Assembly: GCA_023424095.1 (NCBI GenBank)
Contig: JAFAEG010000123.1
Coordinates: 1-23,159 of the forward strand
Reading direction: 5' to 3'
Source of the DNA: Pseudomonadota bacterium
GTDB lineage: Bacteria > Pseudomonadota > Alphaproteobacteria > Sphingomonadales > Sphingomonadaceae
Length of the DNA stretch: 23,159 bases
Shown here one piece after another: positions 1 through 7,508 of this stretch (position 1 is its first letter; each line of letters begins with the position of its first letter). Under the pieces are notes generated by a model, which did not search any database, was not told the DNA's origin, and saw only the letters and a program-made list of their open reading frames with translations. Position numbers and translations under genes: made by a program.

Positions 1-10
1 TTCTACCGCT

Positions 11-107
11 CCCCGGCGAAGGCCGGGGTCCAGCCGAAAATAACTCTCACGCGCCAGCGTGGTATCGACGCGCAGCGTCGATCCTGGACCCCCGCCTTCG
101 CCGGGGA
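11..107. repeat. REP-like long inverted repeat downstream of rimM
   Basis: Bases 11-33 (CCCCGGCGAAGGCC then GGGGTCCAG) are mirrored by bases 84-107 (CTGGACCCCCGCC then TTCGCCGGGG), so the two arms can form a long imperfect stem. A second perfect 8-bp hairpin, ATCGACGC/GCGTCGAT, lies inside at 64-82. Repeats of this GCCGGGG/GGACCC kind are common between genes in sphingomonads; this is from general knowledge, not a search. It follows the rimM stop directly and could act as a transcript 3' end or mRNA stabiliser, or separate rimM from the next gene outside the window (usually trmD). Confidence 0.75.
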
Positions 108-111
108 GGAG

Positions 112-597
112 TCAGGCCAGAAAGGCGGGCTCGACGACGATCCTGCCCTCGTCCAAATCGGCGATGCCGGGTCTGAACGGGACGAGCCCGCGCTTGCCGT
201 CGGGCTTTTCGATCTCGAGCAGGTCGCCTGCGCCGAAATTCTCGACCGCGACGACGCTGCCGAGCGGCTCCCCCGTCATATCCACGCAGGGGAGCCCGAT
301 CAGATCGGCGTGATAATATTCGCCCTCAGCCAGCGCGGGGAGCGCGTCGCGCTCCACCGACACCAAAGACCCGCGCAGCGCCTCGGCGGCATTGCGGTCC
401 TGGACTTCGGCGAAGCGGGCGACCGGCTGCCCGCCGCCGCGCACCGACAGCAAGGAGAGCATGCGCTCCCCCACCAGCACCTTCTTGTGCTGCTTCAGGC
501 TGTCGATGCTTGCGGCGAAGAGCTTCAGGCGCACCTCGCCGCCGAGGCCGTGCGCGCCGGATATGGCGGCGAGCGCGACGCGGCGGTCGGTGGTCAA
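112..597 (-). CDS. rimM: Ribosome maturation factor RimM
   Basis: RimM helps late maturation of the 30S subunit head and binds ribosomal protein S19 in the cytoplasm. The 161-residue product matches the family's length and plan. It has an N-terminal RimM beta-barrel (about residues 6-80, with the opening ISGAHGLGGEVRLKLF) and a C-terminal PRC-barrel (about 92-161) starting GEYYHADLIGL and containing LVPFRPGIADLD. The chosen start is TTG, two bases after the rpsP stop; AAGG about seven bases upstream can serve as ribosome binding site, and no better in-frame start exists inside the conserved region. It is the third gene of ffh-rpsP-rimM, and trmD and rplS would be expected next, outside the window. 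Family assignment is firm; the exact start codon is less so. Confidence 0.93.
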   Translation of the reverse strand: MTTDRRVALAAISGAHGLGGEVRLKLFAASIDSLKQHKKVLVGERMLSLLSVRGGGQPVARFAEVQDRNAAEALRGSLVSVERDALPALAEGEYYHADLIGLPCVDMTGEPLGSVVAVENFGAGDLLEIEKPDGKRGLVPFRPGIADLDEGRIVVEPAFLA

Positions 598-599
598 GG

Positions 600-1142
600 T
601 CAGGCCTTGGTCTCTTCCTCGGCGGGAGCGGCTTCGGCCTCGGCGGCGGGAGCCTCTTCAGCGGCCGGAGCTTCCTCAGCGGCGGGAGCCTCTTCAGCGG
701 CGGCAGCTTCGGCCTCGACAGCCGGCGCTTCCTCAGCGGCAGGAGCTTCGACTTCGGCCTCAGGCGCCGGCGCGGCAGCGGCTTCGGCGGCGGCCTCAGC
801 GGCGGCGGCTTCCTTGCCCGCACGTTCCTCGGCGCGCTCCTTGGCCTTCTCGCCAGCTTCACCCTTCTTCGGGTTGTTCTTGGCGGCACGCTCGCGGACG
901 CCGGCGGCATCCAGGAAGCGGGCAACGCGATCGCTCGGCTGGGCGCCGACGCTCAGCCAATGCTTGGCGCGGTCGGCGTCGATCTTGACGCGGTCCGGGC
1001 TGTCCTTCGGCTGCATCGGGTCATAGCTGCCGATGCGCTCGATGAACTTGCCGTCACGCGCCGTGCGGCTGTCGATGACGACGATCTTGTAATATGGGCG
1101 CTTCTTCGCGCCACCACGGGAAAGACGAATTGCAACAGCCAT
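600..1142 (-). CDS. rpsP: Small ribosomal subunit protein bS16 with a long Ala/Glu-rich tail
   Basis: This is a structural protein of the 30S subunit. Residues 1-85 are the standard S16 fold (opening MAVAIRLSRGGAKKRPYYKI, then RIGSYDPM and HWLSVGAQPSD), which is the whole protein in most bacteria. Residues 86-180 form an extra tail: first charged (KNNPKKGEAGEKAKERAEER), then a low-complexity Ala/Pro/Glu stretch with repeated EEAPAA units. The tail is encoded by imperfect short tandem DNA repeats near 630-790. Extended S16 tails occur in alphaproteobacteria; this one more than doubles the protein. AAAGGA eight bases before ATG is a good ribosome binding site, and the gap to ffh is only 30 bases, so the two are co-transcribed. 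Confidence 0.96.
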   Translation of the reverse strand: MAVAIRLSRGGAKKRPYYKIVVIDSRTARDGKFIERIGSYDPMQPKDSPDRVKIDADRAKHWLSVGAQPSDRVARFLDAAGVRERAAKNNPKKGEAGEKAKERAEERAGKEAAAAEAAAEAAAAPAPEAEVEAPAAEEAPAVEAEAAAAEEAPAAEEAPAAEEAPAAEAEAAPAEEETKA

Positions 1143-1172
1143 TTAACAGTCCTTTCTGATACGAATTCTAAT

Positions 1173-2660
1173 TTACTTGAACTTCTTCGGGTCGAACCCG
1201 CCACCGAGACCCGGGAGGCCACCTTTCGAACCCCCGGGGCCGGGCAAATTCTTCATCACATCCGCGGGAAGCGCGCCACCGAGGCCGCCCATTCCGCCGG
1301 CACCGCCGCCGCCAAAACCGCCGCCACCGCCGAACATCGCGGCGAGCTTGCCGAGGCCGCCCATCTTGCGGATCTTCTTCATGGCGTTCGCCATTTCCTG
1401 ATGCATTTTCAGGAGCTTGTTGACGTCCTGCACGGTCGTACCGGAGCCCTTGGCGACGCGAATCTTGCGCTTGGCGTTCAGCAATTCGGGCTTGCTGCGC
1501 TCCTTCGCGGTCATCGAACCGACGATCGCGTCCATGCGATTGAGCAATTTGCCCGAGCCATCGACCTGATCGACCTGGCCCTTCAACTTGCCCATGCCCG
1601 GCATCATCCCGGCGAGCGCGCCGAGGCCGCCCATGCGCTGCATCTGCTGAAGCTGCATGCGCAGGTCGTTGAGGTCGAACTTGCCCTTGGCCATCTTGGC
1701 CGCAAGCGCTTCGGCCTCGTCGGCCTGGATCGTTTCCTGCGCCTTCTCGACCAGGCTGACGATGTCGCCCATGCCGAGGATTCGGCCGGCGACCCGCGAC
1801 GGGCTGAACGGCTCGATCGCGTCCAGGCCTTCGCCGACACCGGCAAACTTGATCGGCCGGCCAGTGACCGCGCGCATCGACAGCGCCGCACCGCCGCGCG
1901 CGTCACCGTCCATGCGGGTCAGCACCACGCCGGTCAGCGGCACTTCCTCGGAGAAGATGCGGGCGGTGTTGACCGCGTCCTGGCCGGTCATCGCATCGGC
2001 GACGAGCAGGATTTCGTTCGGGCTGGCCTCGGTCGCGACCGCCTTCATCTCGTCCATCAGCGCCTGATCGACCGACAGGCGCCCGGCGGTGTCGAGCAGC
2101 AGCACGTCATAGCCCTGCAGGCGGGCAGCCTGCACGGCGCGGCGGGTGATCTCGACCGGCGGCTGACCGGGAACGATCGGCAGGGTCGCGACGTCAGCCT
2201 GGCGGCCAAGGACGGCGAGCTGCTCCTGCGCCGCCGGCCGCTGCACGTCGAGAGAGGCCATGATGACCTTCTTGCCGTCCTTGCCCTTCAGCCGTTTGGC
2301 GAGCTTGGCGGTGCTGGTCGTCTTGCCCGAGCCCTGCAGGCCGACAACCATGATGATCGCGGGCGGCGTGACCTCGAGCGCGAGTTCGGATTCCTCCGCG
2401 CCCAGCATCTCGATGAGCGCATCGTTGACGATCTTGACGACCTGCTGGCCGGGCGTGATCGACTTCAGCACCTGCTGGCCAACGGCCTGCTCGGTTGCCT
2501 TGTCGACGAACTCGCGGACCACCGGCAGCGCCACGTCCGCCTCGAGCAATGCGATCCGCACTTCGCGCATCGCGCCGCGCACATCGTCCTCGCTCAGCGC
2601 GCCGCGGCCACGCAGGCGGTCGAAGACTGTGCTCAGCCGTTCGCTCAGACTGTCAAACAT
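1173..2660 (-). CDS. ffh: Signal recognition particle GTPase Ffh
   Basis: Ffh (SRP54) with 4.5S RNA binds signal sequences on nascent membrane proteins and docks with FtsY, which is encoded 4 kb away. From the ATG at 2660 the product is 495 residues. It has an N domain (1-95), a G domain with P-loop GLQGSGKTT (107-115), DTAGRL and the TRMDGDARGG guanine-binding segment, then a Met-rich M domain (QQMQRMGGLGALAGMMPGMG). A Gly-rich tail ends in DPKKFK. An in-frame TTG at 2783 would add 41 residues, but it coincides with a -35 box and its translation is not conserved-looking, so MFDSLSERLS was chosen. It is the first gene of ffh-rpsP-rimM, and its leader carries a terminator that may attenuate the operon. 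Confidence 0.97.
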   Translation of the reverse strand: MFDSLSERLSTVFDRLRGRGALSEDDVRGAMREVRIALLEADVALPVVREFVDKATEQAVGQQVLKSITPGQQVVKIVNDALIEMLGAEESELALEVTPPAIIMVVGLQGSGKTTSTAKLAKRLKGKDGKKVIMASLDVQRPAAQEQLAVLGRQADVATLPIVPGQPPVEITRRAVQAARLQGYDVLLLDTAGRLSVDQALMDEMKAVATEASPNEILLVADAMTGQDAVNTARIFSEEVPLTGVVLTRMDGDARGGAALSMRAVTGRPIKFAGVGEGLDAIEPFSPSRVAGRILGMGDIVSLVEKAQETIQADEAEALAAKMAKGKFDLNDLRMQLQQMQRMGGLGALAGMMPGMGKLKGQVDQVDGSGKLLNRMDAIVGSMTAKERSKPELLNAKRKIRVAKGSGTTVQDVNKLLKMHQEMANAMKKIRKMGGLGKLAAMFGGGGGFGGGGAGGMGGLGGALPADVMKNLPGPGGSKGGLPGLGGGFDPKKFK

Positions 2661-2683
2661 GCGCGTGTCGGTCCCAAACAAGC

Positions 2684-2714
2684 AAAAAACGCCGGCGGGC
2701 GAAAACTCGCCGGC
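2684..2714 (-). terminator. Intrinsic terminator inside the ffh leader
   Basis: On the minus strand a perfect 7-bp GC stem (GCCGGCG at 2714-2708 with CGCCGGC at 2697-2691, 10-base loop) is followed by GTTTTTT (2690-2684). This is the standard form of a Rho-independent terminator. It lies between the proposed ffh promoter and the ffh ATG at 2660, with no upstream minus-strand gene to terminate. It may therefore attenuate ffh or end a short RNA. Confidence 0.7.
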
Positions 2715-2720
2715 CAGCGC

Positions 2721-2738
2721 GCATCCCTTGCGGGACGC
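2721..2738 (-). other. Seven-pair hairpin with GCAA tetraloop in the ffh leader
   Basis: The minus-strand sequence GCGTCCC-GCAA-GGGATGC folds into a 7-bp stem (one G-U pair) closed by a GNRA-type tetraloop. It lies just upstream of the leader terminator and downstream of the promoter. It could be part of an attenuator or of a short stable RNA. It is not the 4.5S RNA, because the conserved GGAAGCAGCC-type core of that RNA is absent. Confidence 0.45.
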
Positions 2739-2754
2739 CGATCTCAGGGGCGGG

Positions 2755-2783
2755 CATCTAGGCGCACCGGCCGCTCCGGTCAA
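2755..2783 (-). promoter_or_regulatory. Sigma-70-type promoter for ffh-rpsP-rimM
   Basis: On the minus strand, TTGACC (2783-2778) and TAGATG (2760-2755) are separated by exactly 17 bases. This is a near-consensus -35, ideal spacing and a weaker -10. Transcription would start near 2747, giving a leader of about 87 bases before the ffh ATG. The match was found by eye. Confidence 0.6.
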
Positions 2784-2849
2784 GCGCGCGCAGATTTACC
2801 GCTTCTTCATGCGCCGTCGCTTATGGGCGATCCGAAGGGACGGGAATAA

Positions 2850-4496
2850 GTGGCGAAGCTGGGGCTGACTCCCAATGGCCAATCGGGCCGACGCACGTCG
2901 GCGGTGCGGGACCTCGTCGTCCTGCTGCTGGCGCTCGCCCTGCTCGCTCTGTTCCTGAGCTTCAACATCACCCAGTTCGAAAGCTTCGGCGCTTGGCTCG
3001 TCCAGATGGGCGCGGACAACAGCAAGATCATCGTCGGTTTGCTGCTGCTCAACCTGGCGATCACCATCTATGGCTGGCGCCGCTGGCGCGACACGGCACG
3101 CGAGCTGGTCGAGCGCGCTGCGGCCGAACATCGCGCCTATGAAGCCGCCTCCACCGATCCGTTGACCGGCCTCTACAATCGCCGCGCCTTCGTTCAGGCG
3201 ACGGGAGAATTGCTCTCGGTCGCGCAGCGTCGGCGGCGGGCGGTGGCGATGCTGATCGTCGACGTCGACGGCTTCAAGCATGTCAACGAGGTGCACGGCC
3301 ACTCCACCGGCGACAATCTGTTGCGCTGCGCTGCCGAGGCGGTCGCCCGGCTCGCCCCGCACGGCGCAGTGGTTGCGCGCCTGGGCGGCGACGAATTCGC
3401 CATCGCCTTCGCCTGCGATCCCGATGAAGTCGCCGATGCAGGCCGGATCGCCGATGCCCTGGTCGATCGGCTCGGCTCGCCATTCAACCTGGGCGGGGTC
3501 CATACCCATGTCAGCGCCTCGGTCGGCGTCGCCCGCTCAAGCGCCGATTGCCACACGGTCAGCGCCCTGATGCGCCGCGCCGACATCGCGATGAGCGCCG
3601 CCAAGAAAGCGGGGCGCGGCCGCTTCGTCTGGTTCGACGCCAGCATGGAGCGCGAGCTGGAAGCCCGCAACGCGATCGAGGAAGGGCTGCGCGAAGGCAT
3701 TCCGAAGGGCGAGATCGTCCCCTATTTCGAGCCGCAGGTCGATCTGGTCACGCAGAGCCTGCACGGCTTCGAGATGCTGGCCCGCTGGGACCATCCCGAG
3801 CGCGGCCTGGTCAGTCCCGAGGAATTCATCCCGATCGCCGAGGAATCCGGCCTGATCGGCGATCTGTCGCTGGCGGTGATGCGCCGGGCGTTCGAGGAAG
3901 CGCGCGGCTGGGATGCGGGCCTGTCGCTCTCCGTCAATATCTCGCCGGTGCAGCTGAAGGATCCGTGGCTGGCGCAGAAGCTGACCAAATTGCTCGTCGA
4001 GACCGGCTTTCCGGCCGAGCGGCTGGAGATCGAGATCACCGAAAGCTCTTTGTTCGAGAATCTGGGCCTGGCGCAGGCGATCGTCTCGTCCTTGCGCAAC
4101 CAGGGCATTCGCCTCGCGCTCGACGATTTCGGCACCGGCTATTCGAGCCTCGCCCATTTGCGCGCGCTGCCGTTCGAACGGATCAAGATCGACCGCAGTT
4201 TCGTCCAGTCGATCAACGACAATGCCGACAGCGCCGCCATCGTCACCGCGATCACCCGCCTGGCGGAAAGCCTGAAGCTCGCCGTCACCGCCGAAGGGAT
4301 TGAGGACGATAGGGTCGAGGGCCGGCTGCGGACGATCGGTCGCTATATCGGTCAGGGCTGGTTGTTCGGCCGGCCGATGCCCGCTTCGGACGTGCGCTCG
4401 ATGCTGTCGCGGCGCGGCCTGCTGCCCGGACCGGGCGCGGCGGTGCCCCTGCCCGTCTCCACCGCCTCCCGCCGCCCGGTCTCGCGCTCGGCCTGA
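2850..4496 (+). CDS. Membrane-anchored GGDEF-EAL protein (cyclic-di-GMP synthesis/breakdown)
   Basis: The protein combines a diguanylate cyclase domain and a c-di-GMP phosphodiesterase domain. Two hydrophobic helices (about residues 21-43 and 58-75) anchor it, with no recognisable periplasmic sensor domain. The GGDEF domain spans about 100-265 and has the intact motif RLGGDEF (GGDEF at 179-183). I see no RxxD inhibitory site just before it. The EAL domain spans about 280-525; its signature reads EML (308-310), a common active variant. The other expected residues are present: the Asn in SVNISP, EITES, DDFGTGYSS, IKIDRSF, AEGIE and GQGWLFGRP. Both activities therefore look possible. The GTG start follows AAGGGACGGG. 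It is divergent from ffh and sits between two core operons. The net direction of its activity cannot be told from sequence. Confidence 0.93.
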   Translation: MAKLGLTPNGQSGRRTSAVRDLVVLLLALALLALFLSFNITQFESFGAWLVQMGADNSKIIVGLLLLNLAITIYGWRRWRDTARELVERAAAEHRAYEAASTDPLTGLYNRRAFVQATGELLSVAQRRRRAVAMLIVDVDGFKHVNEVHGHSTGDNLLRCAAEAVARLAPHGAVVARLGGDEFAIAFACDPDEVADAGRIADALVDRLGSPFNLGGVHTHVSASVGVARSSADCHTVSALMRRADIAMSAAKKAGRGRFVWFDASMERELEARNAIEEGLREGIPKGEIVPYFEPQVDLVTQSLHGFEMLARWDHPERGLVSPEEFIPIAEESGLIGDLSLAVMRRAFEEARGWDAGLSLSVNISPVQLKDPWLAQKLTKLLVETGFPAERLEIEITESSLFENLGLAQAIVSSLRNQGIRLALDDFGTGYSSLAHLRALPFERIKIDRSFVQSINDNADSAAIVTAITRLAESLKLAVTAEGIEDDRVEGRLRTIGRYIGQGWLFGRPMPASDVRSMLSRRGLLPGPGAAVPLPVSTASRRPVSRSA

Positions 4497-4546
4497 GAGG
4501 GCTCGAGGTGGACTTGCCCCCTCCCGCCACCTAAATCGCGCCTCCG

Positions 4547-5338
4547 ATGGGCAGGCGCTTTCACAAGATGCAGGGTCTGGGCAACGATTTCGTTGTCTTC
4601 GACGCACGCGTGGATCCGCTGACGCTGAGCGGCGACCAGGTCCGCCGCATCGCCGACCGCCGGCTGGGCGTCGGCTGCGACCAGCTGATCGTGCTGGAAC
4701 CCTCGGCAACCGCCGACGTGAAGATGCGCATCTACAATGCCGATGGCGGCGAGGTCGGGGCGTGCGGCAATGCCTCGCGCTGCATCGCCATGCTGCTCGG
4801 TGGCAGCCCCACGATTGAAACGTCGGGCGGGATGCTGGCGGGTGAAGCGACGGCGGACGGTGCGACCGTCGATCTCGGCCCGCCGCGCTTCGGCAGCGAG
4901 GACATTCCGCTTGGCTATGCGATGGACACCGCGGCCATGCCGGTCGGCTGGGACGAGCTGGCCGATCCCTTCGCCGTCAACGTGGGCAATCCGCACCTCG
5001 TCTTCTTCGTGGCCGATGTGGATGCAGTCGATCTCGCCCGGCTCGGCCCGCTGATCGAGCATGACCCGCTTTTCCCCGAGCGGATCAACGTCAATGTCGC
5101 CAGCGTCGAGGACGGTGCGATCCGGCTGCGCACCTGGGAGCGCGGCGCGGGTCTGACCCCCGCCTGCGGCACCGGCGCCTGCGCCACCGCAATCGCGGCG
5201 ATCGCGCGGCGGCTGCTGCCTTCCCCGGTCGAGGTCCGCCAGGCTGGCGGCACCGTTCGGATCGACTGGGCGCCCGGCCGCGGCGTGCGCATGACCGGTC
5301 CCGCCGGCCACGTCTTCACCGGCGAAATAGACCTGTGA
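4547..5338 (+). CDS. dapF: Diaminopimelate epimerase
   Basis: DapF converts LL- to meso-diaminopimelate, the last shared step towards lysine and the peptidoglycan cross-linking residue. The 263-residue product has the usual opening HKMQGLGNDFVVFD. Both catalytic cysteines are present: Cys73 in GGEVGACGNASRC and Cys207 in TPACGTGACAT. Length is normal for the family (about 270). No purine-rich ribosome binding site precedes the ATG, but no other start fits the conserved N-terminus. It is the first gene of a six-gene run; its stop overlaps the GTG start of mtaB by 4 bases, which implies translational coupling. The 50-base gap before it shows no clear promoter, so one may lie inside the preceding gene. 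Confidence 0.96.
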   Translation: MGRRFHKMQGLGNDFVVFDARVDPLTLSGDQVRRIADRRLGVGCDQLIVLEPSATADVKMRIYNADGGEVGACGNASRCIAMLLGGSPTIETSGGMLAGEATADGATVDLGPPRFGSEDIPLGYAMDTAAMPVGWDELADPFAVNVGNPHLVFFVADVDAVDLARLGPLIEHDPLFPERINVNVASVEDGAIRLRTWERGAGLTPACGTGACATAIAAIARRLLPSPVEVRQAGGTVRIDWAPGRGVRMTGPAGHVFTGEIDL

Positions 5339-6576
5339 GCGTCGAGATCATCACGCTGGGCTGCCGTCTGAACGCCGCCGAGAGCGCGGCGATGCGCGCC
5401 TTTTCGGCGGATGACGATCTGATCATCGTCAACAGCTGCGCCGTGACCAACGAGGCCGTGCGCCAGACCCGCCAGGCCATCCGCCGGGCGAAGCGCGCCC
5501 GCCCCGACGCGCGCGTGGTCGTCACCGGCTGCGCGGCGCAGGTGGAGCCGAGAACCTTCGCGGCGATGCCCGAGGTCAGCGGCGTGGTCGGCAATGCGGA
5601 GAAGTTCCTTCCCGCGTCGTTCCAAGATCAGGTCGAACCGCTCGTTTCCGACATCTTCGCGGTGCGGGAGAATGCGCCGCACCTCGCCGCCGCCTTCGCC
5701 GAGCGCGCGCGGGCGTTCGTGGAGGTGCAGAATGGCTGCGACCATCGCTGCACCTTCTGCATCATTCCCTATGGCCGCGGGAACAGCCGCTCGGTCCCGG
5801 CCGGGATCGTCGTCGATCAAATCAAGGCCCTGGTCGATCGGGGCTATCAGGAGATCGTGCTGACCGGCGTCGACGTCACCAGCTATGGCCCCGATCTGCC
5901 CGGCGCGCCGACGCTCGGCAGCCTGGTCGAGCGAATCCTGCACCACGTCCCCGAACTCACCCGCCTTCGCCTCTCCTCGCTCGACTGTATGGAAATGGAC
6001 GACCGCCTGTTCGACCTCGTGACCGGCGAGAAGCGCGTGATGCCGCATCTCCATCTCTCCCTGCAGGCCGGCGACGACATGGTGCTGAAGCGGATGAAGC
6101 GCCGCCACAGCCGCTCGGAGGCGGTCGCTTTGGTCGAACGGCTGAAAACCCGCCGCCCCGAGCTCGCGATCGGCGCGGATCTGATTGCGGGCTTTCCCAC
6201 CGAAACTGAAGAAATGGCCGCCAACAGCCTGAAACTGATCGACGATTGCGACATCGTCATGGCCCACATCTTTCCTTATTCCGCCAAGAGCGCCACCCCC
6301 GCGGCGCTGATGCCGCAAGTGCCTGCCGAGGCGATCAAGGCCCGCGCCAGGGCCCTGCGCGCGGCCGGGGCGCGCCGTCGGACGAACTGGCTGCGGAGCC
6401 TGGTCGGAACCACCCAGCGCACCCTGATCGAACTTGACGGGCGCACCGGACATGCCGAGAATTTCGCCCCGGTGAGGCTTGCGTCTGCGCCCCGATCCGG
6501 CAACGGCATCGGCACCTTGATGGACCTCAACATCACCGCCATCGAAAACGACACCCTGATCGGAATCCCTGCATGA
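5335..6576 (+). CDS. mtaB: tRNA (N6-threonylcarbamoyladenosine-37-C2)-methylthiotransferase
   Basis: MtaB is a radical-SAM enzyme that adds a methylthio group to t6A37 in ANN-decoding tRNAs. The 413-residue product has the three domains of the family. The N-terminal methylthiotransferase domain carries three cluster cysteines (Cys10 in LGCRLN, Cys35 in NSCAVTN, Cys66 in TGCAAQ). The radical-SAM core carries CDHRCTFC (Cys135, 139, 142), and a short TRAM-like end follows from about residue 358. GCRLN near the start and the overall length favour MtaB over MiaB or RimO. The GTG start overlaps the dapF stop and its own stop overlaps ftsY (ATGA). The dapF-mtaB-ftsY order is typical of alphaproteobacteria. 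Confidence 0.93.
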   Translation: MSVEIITLGCRLNAAESAAMRAFSADDDLIIVNSCAVTNEAVRQTRQAIRRAKRARPDARVVVTGCAAQVEPRTFAAMPEVSGVVGNAEKFLPASFQDQVEPLVSDIFAVRENAPHLAAAFAERARAFVEVQNGCDHRCTFCIIPYGRGNSRSVPAGIVVDQIKALVDRGYQEIVLTGVDVTSYGPDLPGAPTLGSLVERILHHVPELTRLRLSSLDCMEMDDRLFDLVTGEKRVMPHLHLSLQAGDDMVLKRMKRRHSRSEAVALVERLKTRRPELAIGADLIAGFPTETEEMAANSLKLIDDCDIVMAHIFPYSAKSATPAALMPQVPAEAIKARARALRAAGARRRTNWLRSLVGTTQRTLIELDGRTGHAENFAPVRLASAPRSGNGIGTLMDLNITAIENDTLIGIPA

Positions 6577-7508
6577 GCGAGTCTTCCTGGCTCGACCGCC
6601 TCCGCTCCGGCTTTCGCCGCACGTCGGACCGGGTCGGCGACAATATTACCGGCATCTGGGGCAAGGCGGCGCTCGACGACGCCTCATTGGATGCGCTCGA
6701 GGAAGGGCTGATCGCGTCGGATCTCGGCCCCGCCACGGCCGCCAAGATTCGCGCGCGCCTGGCCGGCGAATTGTTCGAACGCGGCGTCACCGAAGGTGAA
6801 GTCCGCAAGGTGATCGCGCAGGAACTGGCAGCGATCCTCGCTCCGGTCGCCGAGCCGCTGGAGATCGACGCCTTCCCGCGCCCGCAGGTGATCCTGGTCG
6901 TCGGCGTCAACGGCTCCGGCAAGACCACCACCATCGCCAAGCTCGCCAAGCGTTTCCTGGAAGAAGATTATTCCGTCCTGCTGGCGGCTGGCGACACCTT
7001 CCGCGCCGCCGCGATCGAGCAGTTGAAGATCTGGGCAGACCGCATCGGCGTACCGATCATCACGGGCCCGGAAGGCGGCGACAGCAGCGCGATCGTCTTC
7101 GACGGGGTGAAGAAGGCCACCCAGGAAGGGATCGACGTGCTGATCGTCGATACCGCCGGGCGGCTGCACAACAAAAAGCATCTGATGGACGAGCTGGCCA
7201 AGGTCCGGAAGGTGCTCGGCCGGCTCAACCCGGCGGCGCCGCATGACGTCGTGCTGGTGTTGGACGCGACGACCGGGCAGAACGCGCTCGCACAGATTGA
7301 TGTGTTCAAGGAAGTGGCTGGGGTGACCGGGTTGGTGATGACGAAATTGGACGGCACCGCGCGCGGCGGCGTCATGGTCGCGGCGGCCGACCGCTATAAA
7401 TTGCCGATCCACGCGATCGGCGTCGGCGAAGGGATGGACGACTTGCGCCCGTTCGACGCGGCCGAAGTCGCCGCAGCGATCGCCGGCACGAGCGGAGGCG
7501 CGGCATGA
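6573..7508 (+). CDS. ftsY: Signal recognition particle receptor FtsY
   Basis: FtsY is the membrane-associated GTPase that receives Ffh-bound ribosomes and delivers them to the translocon. The 311-residue product is essentially the NG module: a helical N domain (about 1-95), P-loop GVNGSGKTT (111-119), DTFRAAAIEQL, DTAGRLHNKKHLMDEL, TKLDGTARGG, and the closing GVGEGMDDLRPFDA. The long acidic A domain of E. coli FtsY is absent, as in many alphaproteobacteria, so membrane binding probably relies on the basic N-terminal helix (RLRSGFRRTSDRV). It overlaps mtaB and yciB by 4 bases each. Its partner ffh is divergently placed about 4 kb away. Confidence 0.97.
   Translation: MSESSWLDRLRSGFRRTSDRVGDNITGIWGKAALDDASLDALEEGLIASDLGPATAAKIRARLAGELFERGVTEGEVRKVIAQELAAILAPVAEPLEIDAFPRPQVILVVGVNGSGKTTTIAKLAKRFLEEDYSVLLAAGDTFRAAAIEQLKIWADRIGVPIITGPEGGDSSAIVFDGVKKATQEGIDVLIVDTAGRLHNKKHLMDELAKVRKVLGRLNPAAPHDVVLVLDATTGQNALAQIDVFKEVAGVTGLVMTKLDGTARGGVMVAAADRYKLPIHAIGVGEGMDDLRPFDAAEVAAAIAGTSGGAA

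Noticed and set aside
2661..2783. 4.5S (SRP) RNA gene in the ffh leader
   Set aside because: A GNRA hairpin and terminator are present beside ffh, but the conserved asymmetric loop and GGAAGCAGCC-type core of SRP RNA are missing.
2661..2783. Extended N-terminus of Ffh starting at TTG 2783
   Set aside because: That TTG is part of the -35 box, and the added 41 residues do not match the family; the ATG at 2660 gives the normal N domain.
510..2849. A 779-codon open frame on the plus strand opposite rpsP and ffh
   Set aside because: It is antisense to two certain genes, its product is His/Ala/Arg-rich without domains, and long antisense frames are expected from GC-rich codon use.
4915..6453. A 512-codon minus-strand frame opposite dapF and mtaB
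   Set aside because: Both plus-strand genes have complete catalytic motifs; this is a codon-bias shadow.
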